A DNA stretch of 17,920 bases, taken from the NCBI GenBank assembly GCA_009921765.1, contig RFXC01000070.1, forward strand, positions 1 to 17,920. The letters are read 5' to 3'. Made by a program: the position numbers and the translations under genes. Origin of the DNA: Betaproteobacteria bacterium (lineage in GTDB: Bacteria > Pseudomonadota > Gammaproteobacteria > Burkholderiales > Burkholderiaceae). Shown here one piece after another: positions 1 to 7,964 of this stretch; positions within the stretch are counted from its first letter, which is position 1, and each line of letters begins with the position of its first letter. The notes beneath the pieces are model-generated. The model saw only the letters and a list, made by a program, of their open reading frames with translations. It had not been told where the DNA came from and searched no databases.

Positions 1-845
1 GGCGGCATGGAGCAGAGGATGGACTCGGTGCGCCCGCCCGATTGCAGACCGAATAGCGTGCCGCGGTCGAAGACCAGATTGAATTCCACGTAGCGCCCAC
101 GGCGGTAGGCTTGAAAGTCGCGCTCGCGTTCGCCCCAGGGCAAGTGCTTGCGCCGCTCGACGATGGGCACGTAGGCGTCGGTGAATGCGTTGCCCACGCT
201 TTGCATGAGTGCGAACGAACGCTCGAATCCGGGCTCGCTCAGATCGTCAAAAAAGATGCCGCCCACGCCCCGTGCTTCGTTGCGGTGCTTGAGGAAGAAG
301 TAGTCATCGCACCATTTCTTGTAGCGCGCATGGGTATCGTCGCCAAACGCCGCGAGGCTTGCCTTGCAGACTTGGTGGAAATGACGCGCGTCTTCCTCGA
401 ACGGGTAGTAGGGCGTGAGATCCATGCCGCCGCCGAACCACCAGATGGGCTCGGATTGCCCCGGCGCGCTGGTGGCAAGCGCAATGAAAAACCGGACATT
501 GAGGTGAACCGTGGGCACGTAGGGGTTGCGCGGGTGGATGACCAGCGATACGCCCATTGCCTCGAATGGGCGGCCGGCGATCTGCTGGCGGTGCGAACTG
601 GCCGATGCCGGCAACCGGTCGCCCTGTACGTGTGAGAACAGCACGCCACCCCGCTCGAGGACCTGGCCTTCCTCGATCACGCGGGTGATGCCGCCACCTC
701 CCTCCGGACGCTGCCAGGCGTCGGTTTCAAACCGGTTGCCGTCGCAGCCCTCGAGTGCCGTGACGATCCTTGACTGCAAGCCGGTCAGATAGGTCCGCAC
801 CGCATCGATGTCGGGAGTCTGCACGGCAGGGGCGTTGGCAATCAT
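1..845 (-). CDS. hemF: Oxygen-dependent coproporphyrinogen III oxidase HemF (3' end beyond window)
   Basis: HemF converts coproporphyrinogen III to protoporphyrinogen IX using O2, two successive oxidative decarboxylations in the cytoplasmic haem pathway. The frame is open from the ATG at 845 to the window edge, giving 281 residues; the E. coli enzyme has 299, so only about 20 residues should be missing. Family hallmarks are visible: [14 protein letters not shown], the [19 protein letters not shown] stretch with conserved histidine, [14 protein letters not shown], and near the edge [20 protein letters not shown]. The start is chosen because the N-terminus aligns with E. coli HemF; the Shine-Dalgarno upstream is weak, which fits translation inside an operon. 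It lies 54 bases after purD on the same strand. The family assignment is secure; the stop is not in the window. Confidence 0.96.
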   Translation of the reverse strand, partial: MIANAPAVQTPDIDAVRTYLTGLQSRIVTALEGCDGNRFETDAWQRPEGGGGITRVIEEGQVLERGGVLFSHVQGDRLPASASSHRQQIAGRPFEAMGVSLVIHPRNPYVPTVHLNVRFFIALATSAPGQSEPIWWFGGGMDLTPYYPFEEDARHFHQVCKASLAAFGDDTHARYKKWCDDYFFLKHRNEARGVGGIFFDDLSEPGFERSFALMQSVGNAFTDAYVPIVERRKHLPWGERERDFQAYRRGRYVEFNLVFDRGTLFGLQSGGRTESILCSMP

Positions 846-899
846 GGGATGCGCCTCGAAGGGAAACGATGCGGAACGGGCATGCGGATCGATGGCCGG

Positions 900-2195
900 T
901 CAGCCACGTGCCGAGCGACCGATTGCACGGTGGCCGATGTCGCGGCGAAGCTGCATGCCGTCGAAGCCGACGGTATCGATCACGCGGTAGGCGCGTGTTT
1001 GCGCCACGCGCACCGAGTCACCGAGCGCGGTGACGCAGAGCACACGCCCGCCTGCGGTCACGGTGGTCTGCCCGTCGCCCGCGGCCGTACCGGCATGGAA
1101 CACCATGCAGTCGTCGCCAAAGGCATTGCCTTGTGCGGGCAGACCGTGGATCGGGTCGCCGCGCCGGGGCTCCTCCGGGTAGTGGGCAGCCGCGAGTACC
1201 ACGCCGAGCGCCGTGCGTCGGTCCCATTCGATGTCGGTCCGGTCGAGTTCGCCGTCAATGGCATGTTCAATGATGCGGGCGAAGTCGCCCCGCATGCGCA
1301 TCATGATGGGCTGGGTTTCCGGGTCGCCCAGCCGGCAGTTGAATTCGAGCGTGCGGGGCTTGCCCGCCGCATCGATCATGAGACCAGCGTAGAGAAATCC
1401 GGTGTAGGGCGTGCCCTCGGCGGCCATTGCTTCGACCGTGGGCCGGATGATTTCGCGCATGACGCGCGCATGCACTTCGGGTGTGATGACGGGCGCTGGC
1501 GAGTAGGCGCCCATACCGCCGGTGTTCGGCCCCTGATCGCCGTCGGCAAGCCGCTTGTGGTCCTGGCTGCTGGCAAGCGGCAGGATGTTGCGGCCATCTA
1601 CCATCACGATAAAGCTCGCCTCCTCGCCTTCAAGGAAGTCTTCGATCACCACCCGGGCACCGGCATCGCCCATCCGGTTGTCGAGCAGCATGGCGTCGAT
1701 CGCAGCATGGGCCTCGGCAAGCGTCTGGGCAACCACCACGCCCTTGCCCGCCGCCAGTCCGTCGGCCTTGATGACAATGGGCGCGCCGCGCTCGCTGACC
1801 CATTGGCGGGCCTGTCCGGCATCAGAGAAGGTCTGGTAGGCGGCGGTCGGGATGCCGTGCCGGCTCATGAAGGCCTTGGCGAAATCCTTGGAGGATTCAA
1901 GCCTCGCGGCCGCGCGGGTGGGTCCGAAGATGCGCAGGCGTTTTTCGCGAAACAGGTCGACGATGCCCGCGGCAAGCGGGGCTTCCGGGCCGACGACCGT
2001 GAAGGCGACCTTCTCGCGAAGCGCAAACTCGGCGAGCTCTGAGATGTCGGTAATCGCCAGGTTCCTGAGCCCCGGCTCACGGGCGGTTCCCCCGTTTCCG
2101 GGCGCCACGAACACCTGGGTAACGCCTGGTGACTGCGCAAGGCGCCAGGCGAGCGCGTGTTCACGGCCTCCGGAGCCGACAACGAGCAATTTCAT
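900..2195 (-). CDS. purD: Phosphoribosylamine-glycine ligase (GAR synthetase) PurD
   Basis: PurD joins glycine to 5-phosphoribosylamine with ATP, the second step of de novo purine synthesis. The 431 residues match the usual bacterial length. The N-terminal domain begins MKLLVVGSGGREHAL. The ATP-grasp region shows the nucleotide-binding lysine segment VIKADGLAAGKGVVV (about residues 141-155), the DQGPNTGGMGAYSP loop (about 220-233) and EFNCRLGDPETQ (about 284-295), which carries the metal-binding Glu and Asn. All key segments are intact. The start is clear because the GSGGREHA dinucleotide-fold motif must sit at the very N-terminus. It is 48 bases downstream of yebC and 54 upstream of hemF, all on the minus strand, so the three are probably co-transcribed. 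A long plus-strand open frame across it is a high-GC shadow. Confidence 0.98.
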   Translation of the reverse strand: MKLLVVGSGGREHALAWRLAQSPGVTQVFVAPGNGGTAREPGLRNLAITDISELAEFALREKVAFTVVGPEAPLAAGIVDLFREKRLRIFGPTRAAARLESSKDFAKAFMSRHGIPTAAYQTFSDAGQARQWVSERGAPIVIKADGLAAGKGVVVAQTLAEAHAAIDAMLLDNRMGDAGARVVIEDFLEGEEASFIVMVDGRNILPLASSQDHKRLADGDQGPNTGGMGAYSPAPVITPEVHARVMREIIRPTVEAMAAEGTPYTGFLYAGLMIDAAGKPRTLEFNCRLGDPETQPIMMRMRGDFARIIEHAIDGELDRTDIEWDRRTALGVVLAAAHYPEEPRRGDPIHGLPAQGNAFGDDCMVFHAGTAAGDGQTTVTAGGRVLCVTALGDSVRVAQTRAYRVIDTVGFDGMQLRRDIGHRAIGRSARG

Positions 2196-2243
2196 GGAAT
2201 AGGCGTTAACGGATGATCTGTCGGTGGCCGCACGCGGGCGGAC

Positions 2244-2975
2244 TCAGCTGGTTTCGTCGAACTCTGCGTTGGTGTAGACCTGCTGAACATCGTCGAGATT
2301 CTCGAGGGCATCCAGCAGCTTCTGCATTTTCTGGGCGTCTTCGCCGGCAAGCGGGGCCGGGGTTTCCGCGCGCATGGTGATTTCGGCGACTTCAGCCTTG
2401 AGCCCCGCCTTTTCCAACGCGGCCTTGACCGAACTAAACTCGCCCGGCTGGCAAATGACCTCGATTCCGCCTTCCTCATCGGTCAGCACATCTTCGGCGC
2501 CTGCCTCGATTGCTGCTTCCATCACGCGGTCTTCGGAGGTGCCCGGCACGAAGAGCAACTGACCGCAGTGCCGGAACATGAAGGCTACCGAGCCGTCGGT
2601 GCCGAGGTTGCCGCCATGCTTGGAGAAGGCGTGCCGCACCTCGGCAACGGTGCGGGTCCGGTTGTCGGTCATGCAGTCGACGATCACCGCTGCGCCACCG
2701 ATGCCATAGCCCTCGTAGCGAATTTCTTCGTAGGAGGCGCCGTCCATGCCGCCCGCGCCGCGCTGGATGGCGCGCTGCACGGTGTCCTTGGGGATGTTGG
2801 CCTCGGACGCCTTGTCCATGGCAAGGCGCAGCCTTGGGTTGGCGGTGGCGTCGCCCCCGCCAAGCTTGGCCGCTACCGTAATTTCCTTGATCAGCCGGGT
2901 AAAGAGCTTGCCGCGCTTGGCGTCCTGCCGCCCCTTGCGGTGCTGAATATTGGCCCACTTGGAATGACCGGCCAT
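2244..2975 (-). CDS. yebC: YebC/PmpR/TACO1 family protein
   Basis: A 243-residue member of the YebC/PmpR family. It shows the invariant N-terminus [20 protein letters not shown], then the [12 protein letters not shown] segment, YEGYG (87-91), TDNRTRTV (103-110) and [14 protein letters not shown] (121-134). Length and the three-domain order are standard. Family members have been described as DNA-binding transcriptional regulators (PmpR in Pseudomonas, YebC in E. coli) and, for mitochondrial TACO1 and some bacterial homologues, as factors assisting translation; the sequence alone does not decide which applies. A purine-rich AGAGG lies 7 bases upstream of the ATG. It is the first gene of the yebC-purD-hemF minus-strand group, and the 155-base gap to the divergent qor gene should hold the operon promoter, though I see no clear -35/-10 pair. 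Confidence 0.97.
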   Translation of the reverse strand: MAGHSKWANIQHRKGRQDAKRGKLFTRLIKEITVAAKLGGGDATANPRLRLAMDKASEANIPKDTVQRAIQRGAGGMDGASYEEIRYEGYGIGGAAVIVDCMTDNRTRTVAEVRHAFSKHGGNLGTDGSVAFMFRHCGQLLFVPGTSEDRVMEAAIEAGAEDVLTDEEGGIEVICQPGEFSSVKAALEKAGLKAEVAEITMRAETPAPLAGEDAQKMQKLLDALENLDDVQQVYTNAEFDETS

Positions 2976-3027
2976 TGGATGCCTCTGTCTGTCCTGTCGG
3001 TAAACTGTGGAACGTGTTGTGGTTGGC

Positions 3028-3040
3028 CGGACAATGTCCG
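3028..3040. repeat. Short inverted repeat in the yebC/qor divergent intergenic region
   Basis: CGGACA-A-TGTCCG is a perfect 6-base dyad in the 155-base region between two divergent genes. Its position suits an operator for either side, but a 13-base dyad in GC-rich DNA can arise by chance. I cannot match it to a known regulator. The rest of this intergenic stretch shows no convincing promoter to my eye. Confidence 0.35.
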
Positions 3041-3130
3041 ATGATCAAATGCCGGCGACGCAACCGGAAATCTTAGCATCCGGCCACTTTTGCGGCCTCC
3101 CGCCCCCGCCCAGACCTGACAGGAGTCAAC

Positions 3131-4099
3131 ATGCCCCAAGCGATTCAAATTGAGAAAGCCGGCCCAGCCGAGAACATGAAGCTGGTTGACATCAAGCTCG
3201 GTGCGCCCGGCAAGGGCGAGGCGCAGGTCGAGCACCATGCGATCGGCATCAACTACATCGACGTCTATTTCCGCAGCGGCCTCTACCCCCAGCCCATGCC
3301 GGCGGGCGTCGGGCAGGAAGGCGCGGGAATCGTCACCGCCGTGGGCGAGGGCGTCACCCATGTGAAACCCGGCGACCGCGTCGCCTACTGCGGCGGGCCC
3401 CCGGGGTCGTATTGCACGGCGCGCAACATGCCCGCGCACACGCTGGTGAAACTGCCGAAGTCGATCAGCTTCGAGACCGGCGCTGCGATGATGCTCAAGG
3501 GCATGACGGTTCAGTACCTGCTCCGCCGCACCTACAAGGTCCAGAAGGGCCAGACGATCCTGTTTCACGCCGCTGCAGGCGGTGTGGGCCTCATTGCCAT
3601 GCAGTGGGCGAAGGCGCTTGGCGTGAAGGTGATCGGCACGGTGGGTTCAAAGGAAAAGGCTGAGCTCGCTCGCAGTTTCGGCTGCGATCACACTATTCTT
3701 TATCGCGAGGAAAACATCGTCGAGCGGGTACGCGAGATCACCAAGGGCGCCATGGTGCCTGTGGTCTACGATTCAGTGGGCAAGGACACCTATCAGGCGT
3801 CGATCGACTGTCTGCAGCCTTTCGGCTTGATGGTGAACTTCGGCAATGCGTCCGGCCCGGTGCCACCGCTCGCACTCACCGCACTCAAGGGTTCTCTCTA
3901 CATCACGCGGCCCTCGCTGATGGCGCACATGGTGAGCCGTTCCAACATCGAGGAAATCGCGGGTGACCTGTTCAAGATGGTGGCAAGCGGCAAGGTGCGG
4001 ATCCCGATCGATCAGCGCTACAAGCTGTCGGAAGCAGTGAAAGCGCACAACGATCTCGAGTCGCGCCGCACCACCGGCTGCACCATTCTTTTGCCCTGA
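3131..4099 (+). CDS. qor: NADPH:quinone oxidoreductase, QorA-type (zinc-free MDR family)
   Basis: A 322-residue medium-chain dehydrogenase/reductase, the same size as E. coli QorA (327) and very similar to it throughout. QorA-type enzymes reduce quinones with NADPH in the cytosol. Visible landmarks are NYIDVYFRSGLYP (41-53), GVGQEGAGIVTAVGEGV, the coenzyme-binding loop HAAAGGVGLIAMQWAK (146-161), the GSKEKAELAR segment after the second strand, expected to contact the NADPH 2'-phosphate side, and VVYDSVGKDTY. The zinc-ligand pattern of alcohol dehydrogenases is absent, as expected. AGGAG sits 6 bases upstream of the ATG. It is divergent from yebC and followed after 11 bases by tcdA, so these two plausibly share a transcript. 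The true substrate is unknown; related enzymes also act on enals and other electrophiles. Confidence 0.93.
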   Translation: MPQAIQIEKAGPAENMKLVDIKLGAPGKGEAQVEHHAIGINYIDVYFRSGLYPQPMPAGVGQEGAGIVTAVGEGVTHVKPGDRVAYCGGPPGSYCTARNMPAHTLVKLPKSISFETGAAMMLKGMTVQYLLRRTYKVQKGQTILFHAAAGGVGLIAMQWAKALGVKVIGTVGSKEKAELARSFGCDHTILYREENIVERVREITKGAMVPVVYDSVGKDTYQASIDCLQPFGLMVNFGNASGPVPPLALTALKGSLYITRPSLMAHMVSRSNIEEIAGDLFKMVASGKVRIPIDQRYKLSEAVKAHNDLESRRTTGCTILLP

Positions 4100-4110
4100 T
4101 TGGCCCGACA

Positions 4111-4908
4111 GTGTCCGGGGCCTCGCCCGCCTGCCCGTCTGGTGAGCCCCGGCGTTCGTTGGTTGATGAGCGTCGCTTCGGTGGCATGGTCCGTCTGTTT
4201 GGCGAGGCGGGCTGTGCAGCGCTTGCGGCTGCGCATGTCTGTGTGGTGGGTATCGGCGGGGTGGGGTCATGGAGCGCGGAGGCGCTTGCGCGAAGCGGTG
4301 TCGGCCGGCTCACGCTGATCGACCTCGATCACATCGCCGAGTCCAACATCAACCGGCAGGTGCACGCGCTGGGGAGCACGCTGGGCGCAGCGAAAATCGA
4401 GGTGATGCGCAACCGGATTGCCGACATCTCGCCCGACTGCTCGGTTGCGCTGATTGATGACTTCATCACCGCCGATAACGCGGCCGCACTCATCCCCGCC
4501 GATGCCTGGCTGATCGATGCCATCGACCAGCCGCGGGCCAAGGCTGCGATGATCGCGCTCGCGCGGGCCCGCCGGCAGTCGGTGGTGGTGTGTGGCGCGG
4601 CCGGTGCGCGCACCGATCCGCTTGCGCTCTCGCGAGAAGACCTTGCGCTGACCCGTGGTGATGCGCTCCTCGCATCGGTGCGTGCGCGTCTGCGCAGGGA
4701 TCACGGTTTTCCGCGCGAAGCCGGTCGCCGCTTTGGCGTGGCCGCCATCTGCTCGCGGGAAGAGCCCGCGAGCAGTCGGGCGCGCGGGGGAGAGGCTGGC
4801 GCTCCGCTTGCCTGCGCCGGCTACGGCTCGGCTGTCACGGTGACGGCGACGATGGGCCTGGCTGCGGCGGCGTGGGTGATCGACGCGATCGTGCATCAAG
4901 CCAGCTGA
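4111..4908 (+). CDS. tcdA: tRNA threonylcarbamoyladenosine dehydratase TcdA (CsdL/YgdL)
   Basis: TcdA is an E1-like, ATP-dependent enzyme that cyclises t6A at tRNA position 37 to ct6A, tuning decoding of ANN codons. The 265 residues match the E. coli protein (268). Features in order are RRFGGMVRLFGEAG (21-34), the Rossmann loop VVGIGGVGSWSAEALARSG (45-63), DLDHIAESNINRQVHALG (71-88), DAIDQPRAKAAMI (136-148), and a C-terminal glycine-rich CAGYGSAVTVTATMG. The GTG at 4111 is preferred because it gives the right N-terminal length before the RFGG motif; a TTG at 4159 in the same frame is an alternative, and no strong Shine-Dalgarno supports either. The last 74 bases overlap the convergent MBL gene. 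A perfect 11-base inverted repeat lies within residues 213-222. Confidence 0.93.
   Translation: MSGASPACPSGEPRRSLVDERRFGGMVRLFGEAGCAALAAAHVCVVGIGGVGSWSAEALARSGVGRLTLIDLDHIAESNINRQVHALGSTLGAAKIEVMRNRIADISPDCSVALIDDFITADNAAALIPADAWLIDAIDQPRAKAAMIALARARRQSVVVCGAAGARTDPLALSREDLALTRGDALLASVRARLRRDHGFPREAGRRFGVAAICSREEPASSRARGGEAGAPLACAGYGSAVTVTATMGLAAAAWVIDAIVHQAS
4749..4775. repeat. Perfect 11-base inverted repeat inside tcdA
   Basis: CTGCTCGCGGG, a 5-base AAGAG loop, then CCCGCGAGCAG. The arms are perfectly complementary and would form a very stable RNA hairpin within the coding sequence. It encodes CSREEPASS, in a region where E. coli TcdA has a different, variable loop, so protein constraint does not explain it. 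No T-run follows, so it is not a canonical intrinsic terminator. Confidence 0.85.
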
Positions 4909-5869
4909 CGATGCCGTCGGCGTTGAGCGGCACATCGAGCGAAAGCAGTTCGGACACCCTGGCATCATCAAGCGTCACGCCGTGCGCGCGCAGTTCAGTC
5001 GAGAGCAGATGCGCCAGGTCGGCACGGATGCGCGCGGTGCGTTCGGTTCCCGCGTGCTCGTGCAGAAGACCGATCTGCGCGTAGCGCTGCGTCAGGCGCT
5101 TGAGTGTCGCGCCGATGCGGGGCACGTCGCGCACCAGCGAGTAATGCGTGAGAAGGATTGCCTCCGGGTCGAGCGCCAGCATGCGGTCGATGGTCTGGCA
5201 GAGCACCTCGGGTTCAAACTGCACGGGGGTGGATGAGGGAAACGCGAAGGCCCGGCCCGCTACGTCAAATTCCCGGTAGGAAATACCGAACGAGTCGCCT
5301 GCAAACACCCAGCCGCTTGCCTCGTCGTGGATCACGATGTGGTGGCGCGCGTGGCCCGGCGCGTCGATGCAGCGCAGGCGGCGTCCGGCCAGTGTGAGGA
5401 CGTGCCCGTCTGTGGCCTCGACCACCCGGGAGGCGTCGATCGGATCAACCCGGCCGTACATCTGCTCGGCCTCGGCCGCGCCATAGACATCACAGGTGGC
5501 CTGCCACAGCTTGGACGGATCAATCATGTGGCGCGCCCCGCGCGGATGGACGACCAACCGGGCCGAGGGAAGCGCCGCCATGAGTGTGCCTGCGCCGCCC
5601 GCGTGATCCAGGTGAACATGCGTGAGGATGACCCAGTCGACATCGGCGGGCTCGAGCCCCAGCGCGGCAAGCGCGGCCAGGATCTGCGGCACGCAGTGCC
5701 GTGTGCTGGTGTCGATGATGGCTGCGCGACCGGCCTCGACCATCAGGTGAACCGCGTCAAAACGCGTCCGGACATAGCCGGAATCGAGCGCGAAAATGCC
5801 GTGGCCGAGCGGGGTGAGCGGCAGGGCAGCAACGGGTGCAGCAGACGAAACGGGCATGGGCGAGGTCAT
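4835..5869 (-). CDS. MBL-fold metallo-hydrolase
   Basis: A 344-residue metallo-beta-lactamase-fold hydrolase of unknown substrate. The metal-site ligands are complete: HVHLDH (84-89), H173 in DAPGHARHH, D192 in FAGDSFG and H242 in LLTHYS. After the fold there is a helical tail of roughly 95 residues with no signature I can name, ending in a Pro/Ser-rich stretch. The open frame continues upstream to 5962, but the ATG at 5869 is preferred because GAGGAG lies 7 bases before it and the upstream extension has no family similarity. There is no signal peptide, so it is probably cytoplasmic. It is divergent from the M20 peptidase (108-base gap), and its last 74 bases lie antisense to the end of tcdA. 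Candidates include thioesterase, lactonase or glyoxalase-II-like activity; none can be chosen. Confidence 0.88.
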   Translation of the reverse strand: MTSPMPVSSAAPVAALPLTPLGHGIFALDSGYVRTRFDAVHLMVEAGRAAIIDTSTRHCVPQILAALAALGLEPADVDWVILTHVHLDHAGGAGTLMAALPSARLVVHPRGARHMIDPSKLWQATCDVYGAAEAEQMYGRVDPIDASRVVEATDGHVLTLAGRRLRCIDAPGHARHHIVIHDEASGWVFAGDSFGISYREFDVAGRAFAFPSSTPVQFEPEVLCQTIDRMLALDPEAILLTHYSLVRDVPRIGATLKRLTQRYAQIGLLHEHAGTERTARIRADLAHLLSTELRAHGVTLDDARVSELLSLDVPLNADGIVSWLDARSRRSPTPPQPGPSSPSP

Positions 5870-5977
5870 GGCGGGGCTCCTCGTCTGATTCTGGCATGTC
5901 TGCGCTAGACTCGTCAGCCAAGCCGCTGCAATCGTCGCCCGCCATTGCGAACACCCCCACAACGGAGCGTCAGTGCC

Positions 5978-7417
5978 ATGAACCTCGCCGACATTCAGTC
6001 ATTCATCTCGCGCCGCTGGGACGAGGATATCGTTGGCCGGCTGGTCGACTATGTGAAGGTGCCGGCCAAGTCGCCCTCGTTTGATGCCAGTTGGGCCGCA
6101 CACGGGCACCTCGAGGCGGTGATCCGCTCGGCCCGGGCGTGGTGCGAGGCTCAGGGCATCGAGGGCATGACGCTTGAAATCGTCTCGATCGACGGGCTCA
6201 CGCCGTGTCTCCTTTTTGACGTGCCCGCTACGCAGGGGCTGGGCAACGATCGCAGCGTGCTCTTTTACGGCCATCTGGACAAGCAGCCCGAAATGGTCGG
6301 CTGGCGCGAAGGTTTCGGGCCCTGGACGCCGGTCATCGAAGACGGCCGGCTCTACGGTCGCGGCAGCGCCGACGATGGCTATGCGGTGTATTCGGCGCTC
6401 ACGGTCATCGCAGCCCTTGACCGCCAGGGCGTTGCCCGCCCGCGTTGTGTCGGGCTGATCGAGACCTGCGAGGAAAGCGGCAGCCCCGACCTGCCCGCCT
6501 ATCTCGAGAAACTGGTCCCCCGGCTGGGCGAAGTGCAACTGGTGGTCGGGCTTGACTCGGGCTGCGGCAACTACGAACAGCTCTGGGTCACCACCTCGCT
6601 TCGCGGGCTGGTGGGCGGTGTGCTGAGCGTTGAAATTCTCGACGAGGGCGTGCACTCGGGCATGGCAAGCGGCATCGTGCCCTCATCGTTCCGGATCGCC
6701 CGGCATCTGCTGTCACGTATCGAAGACTCCAAGACCGGCCGGGTGCTCCTGCCGGGCCTCCATGCCGATATCCCGGCGGAGCGGCTGGAGCAGGCGCGGG
6801 TAGCGGGCGATATTCTGGGCGATTCGGTCTGGCAGCATTTCCCCTGGGTCGGCTGCAGTCATGGCCCCGAGCCGCAGGCGCATGCCATGCCCACCACCAC
6901 CGATCCGGTGGAGGCCATTCTCAATCGAACCTGGCGGCCGGCGCTGTCGGTGACTGGCGCGGCCGGGTTGCCCATGCCCGATGCAGCTGGCAATGTGCTG
7001 CGGCCACGAACCGTGCTGAAGCTTTCCATGCGGATTCCGCCCACGCTTGATGCGCAGGCGGCCACGCTTGCCATGCGCGAGGCGCTCGAAAATGATGCGC
7101 CGTATCAGGCGAGGGTGCGGTTTCAGGCCGACTGGGGTGCTTCAGGCTGGAACGCACCCGCTACCGCGGGCTGGCTCGAGCGCGCGCTTCGGGAGGCGTC
7201 GCTTGGCGCCTTCGGCCGTGATCCGGCGTGGTTCGGCGAGGGCGGCACCATTCCCTTCATGAACATGCTGGGCAACTATTTTCCGCAGGCGCAGTTTCTG
7301 ATCACAGGCGTGCTGGGGCCGCGATCGAACGCTCACGGACCCAATGAATTCCTGGATATCGGTTACGCGAAAAAACTGACCGTGGCGGTGGCGAGTGTGG
7401 TGGCTGCCGTGCGCTGA
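5978..7417 (+). CDS. M20 family metallopeptidase (dipeptidase-like)
   Basis: A 479-residue zinc-dependent amidohydrolase of the M20 family, closest in layout to the carnosinase/CNDP-type dipeptidases. All expected di-metal residues are visible: H99 and D101 in VLFYGHLDKQPE, D132 in YGRGSADDGY, E165-E166 in IETCEESGSP, D193 in VVGLDSG, and H453 in the late SNAHGPNE motif. H226 in EGVHSGMASG lies at the start of the inserted dimerisation (lid) domain. The ATG at 5978 is chosen because GGAG lies 10 bases upstream; the frame could begin at 5945 but that adds unrelated residues. There is no signal peptide, so it is cytoplasmic. Family members cleave dipeptides or N-acyl/carbamoyl amino acids; the substrate is not determinable here. 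It is monocistronic between a divergent MBL gene and a convergent envelope-protein gene. Confidence 0.93.
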   Translation: MNLADIQSFISRRWDEDIVGRLVDYVKVPAKSPSFDASWAAHGHLEAVIRSARAWCEAQGIEGMTLEIVSIDGLTPCLLFDVPATQGLGNDRSVLFYGHLDKQPEMVGWREGFGPWTPVIEDGRLYGRGSADDGYAVYSALTVIAALDRQGVARPRCVGLIETCEESGSPDLPAYLEKLVPRLGEVQLVVGLDSGCGNYEQLWVTTSLRGLVGGVLSVEILDEGVHSGMASGIVPSSFRIARHLLSRIEDSKTGRVLLPGLHADIPAERLEQARVAGDILGDSVWQHFPWVGCSHGPEPQAHAMPTTTDPVEAILNRTWRPALSVTGAAGLPMPDAAGNVLRPRTVLKLSMRIPPTLDAQAATLAMREALENDAPYQARVRFQADWGASGWNAPATAGWLERALREASLGAFGRDPAWFGEGGTIPFMNMLGNYFPQAQFLITGVLGPRSNAHGPNEFLDIGYAKKLTVAVASVVAAVR

Positions 7418-7441
7418 CGGGGGGCGCCACCCTCGCGAGCT

Positions 7442-7963
7442 TTAACGCCCCACCCGACCCCAGTCGCTTACCCCTGAGGCCTCCTCCTCGCTTGCCTTGG
7501 GGCTGCCGCCGGATTCCTCGGGAAAGGCGAACTGAAGCCGCTGTGGCTGGCCCGTGTCCTGGGCCTTGAGCAGCACGGTGCGCGAGCGCACGGTATCGCC
7601 GTGGCGGGCTTCGATGTTCCAGCTGCCCGCCGGCAACTGAAGCACACAGATCGGACCGTCCGCCACAATCTCCAGCCCCCGGGTGGCATCGGCCGCTGCC
7701 ACCACGCGAAGCCTGATATCGGCGACCAGCGTGCCGCGGCCGCCGGCCACGAACAGCATCACGGCATTGGCCTTCGCTTCGAGGATTTTCAGCGCCTGAC
7801 GCTCCTCCAGACCGATCCCGCCGCATGCCCATCCGATGGCATCCTGTTCTCGCCAGGCGAGTGTCTGGGCGTTGCCAGCGGGGGAGGCCGCATACAGCGC
7901 CAGGCCTGCCGAGGCCGTTGCGATGAGTGCTCGAAACCTGAAGTGGACGCTTGAGGCGTGCAT
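7442..7963 (-). CDS. Small exported protein, carboxypeptidase-regulatory-like
   Basis: A 173-residue protein with a signal peptide: a basic start, a hydrophobic run around residues 12-27 and a likely cleavage after GNA near residue 32. The mature part has WACGGIGLEERQAL near its start and a beta-rich core ending LQLPAGSWNIEARHGDTV. That pattern resembles small exported Burkholderiales proteins with a G-G-[IV]-G-x-[ED]-E start and an LP-x-G-x-[YW] strand typical of carboxypeptidase-regulatory-like/transthyretin-like folds. Their function is not known. The tail is polar and probably disordered. The gene starts one base after the DUF3014 stop codon and has GGAG about 7 bases before its ATG, inside the upstream gene, so translational coupling is likely. 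Periplasmic location is inferred. The family similarity is from memory and is modest. Confidence 0.75.
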   Translation of the reverse strand: MHASSVHFRFRALIATASAGLALYAASPAGNAQTLAWREQDAIGWACGGIGLEERQALKILEAKANAVMLFVAGGRGTLVADIRLRVVAAADATRGLEIVADGPICVLQLPAGSWNIEARHGDTVRSRTVLLKAQDTGQPQRLQFAFPEESGGSPKASEEEASGVSDWGRVGR

Positions 7964-7964
7964 C

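Noticed and set aside
111..635. 174-residue plus-strand open frame at the left edge
   Set aside because: Antisense to hemF, whose DLTPYY and other motifs are read on the minus strand.
849..2042. 397-residue plus-strand open frame across purD
   Set aside because: It is antisense to the full-length, motif-complete purD. Its translation is Ala/Gly/Arg/His-rich with no domain, typical of a shadow frame in GC-rich codon-biased DNA.
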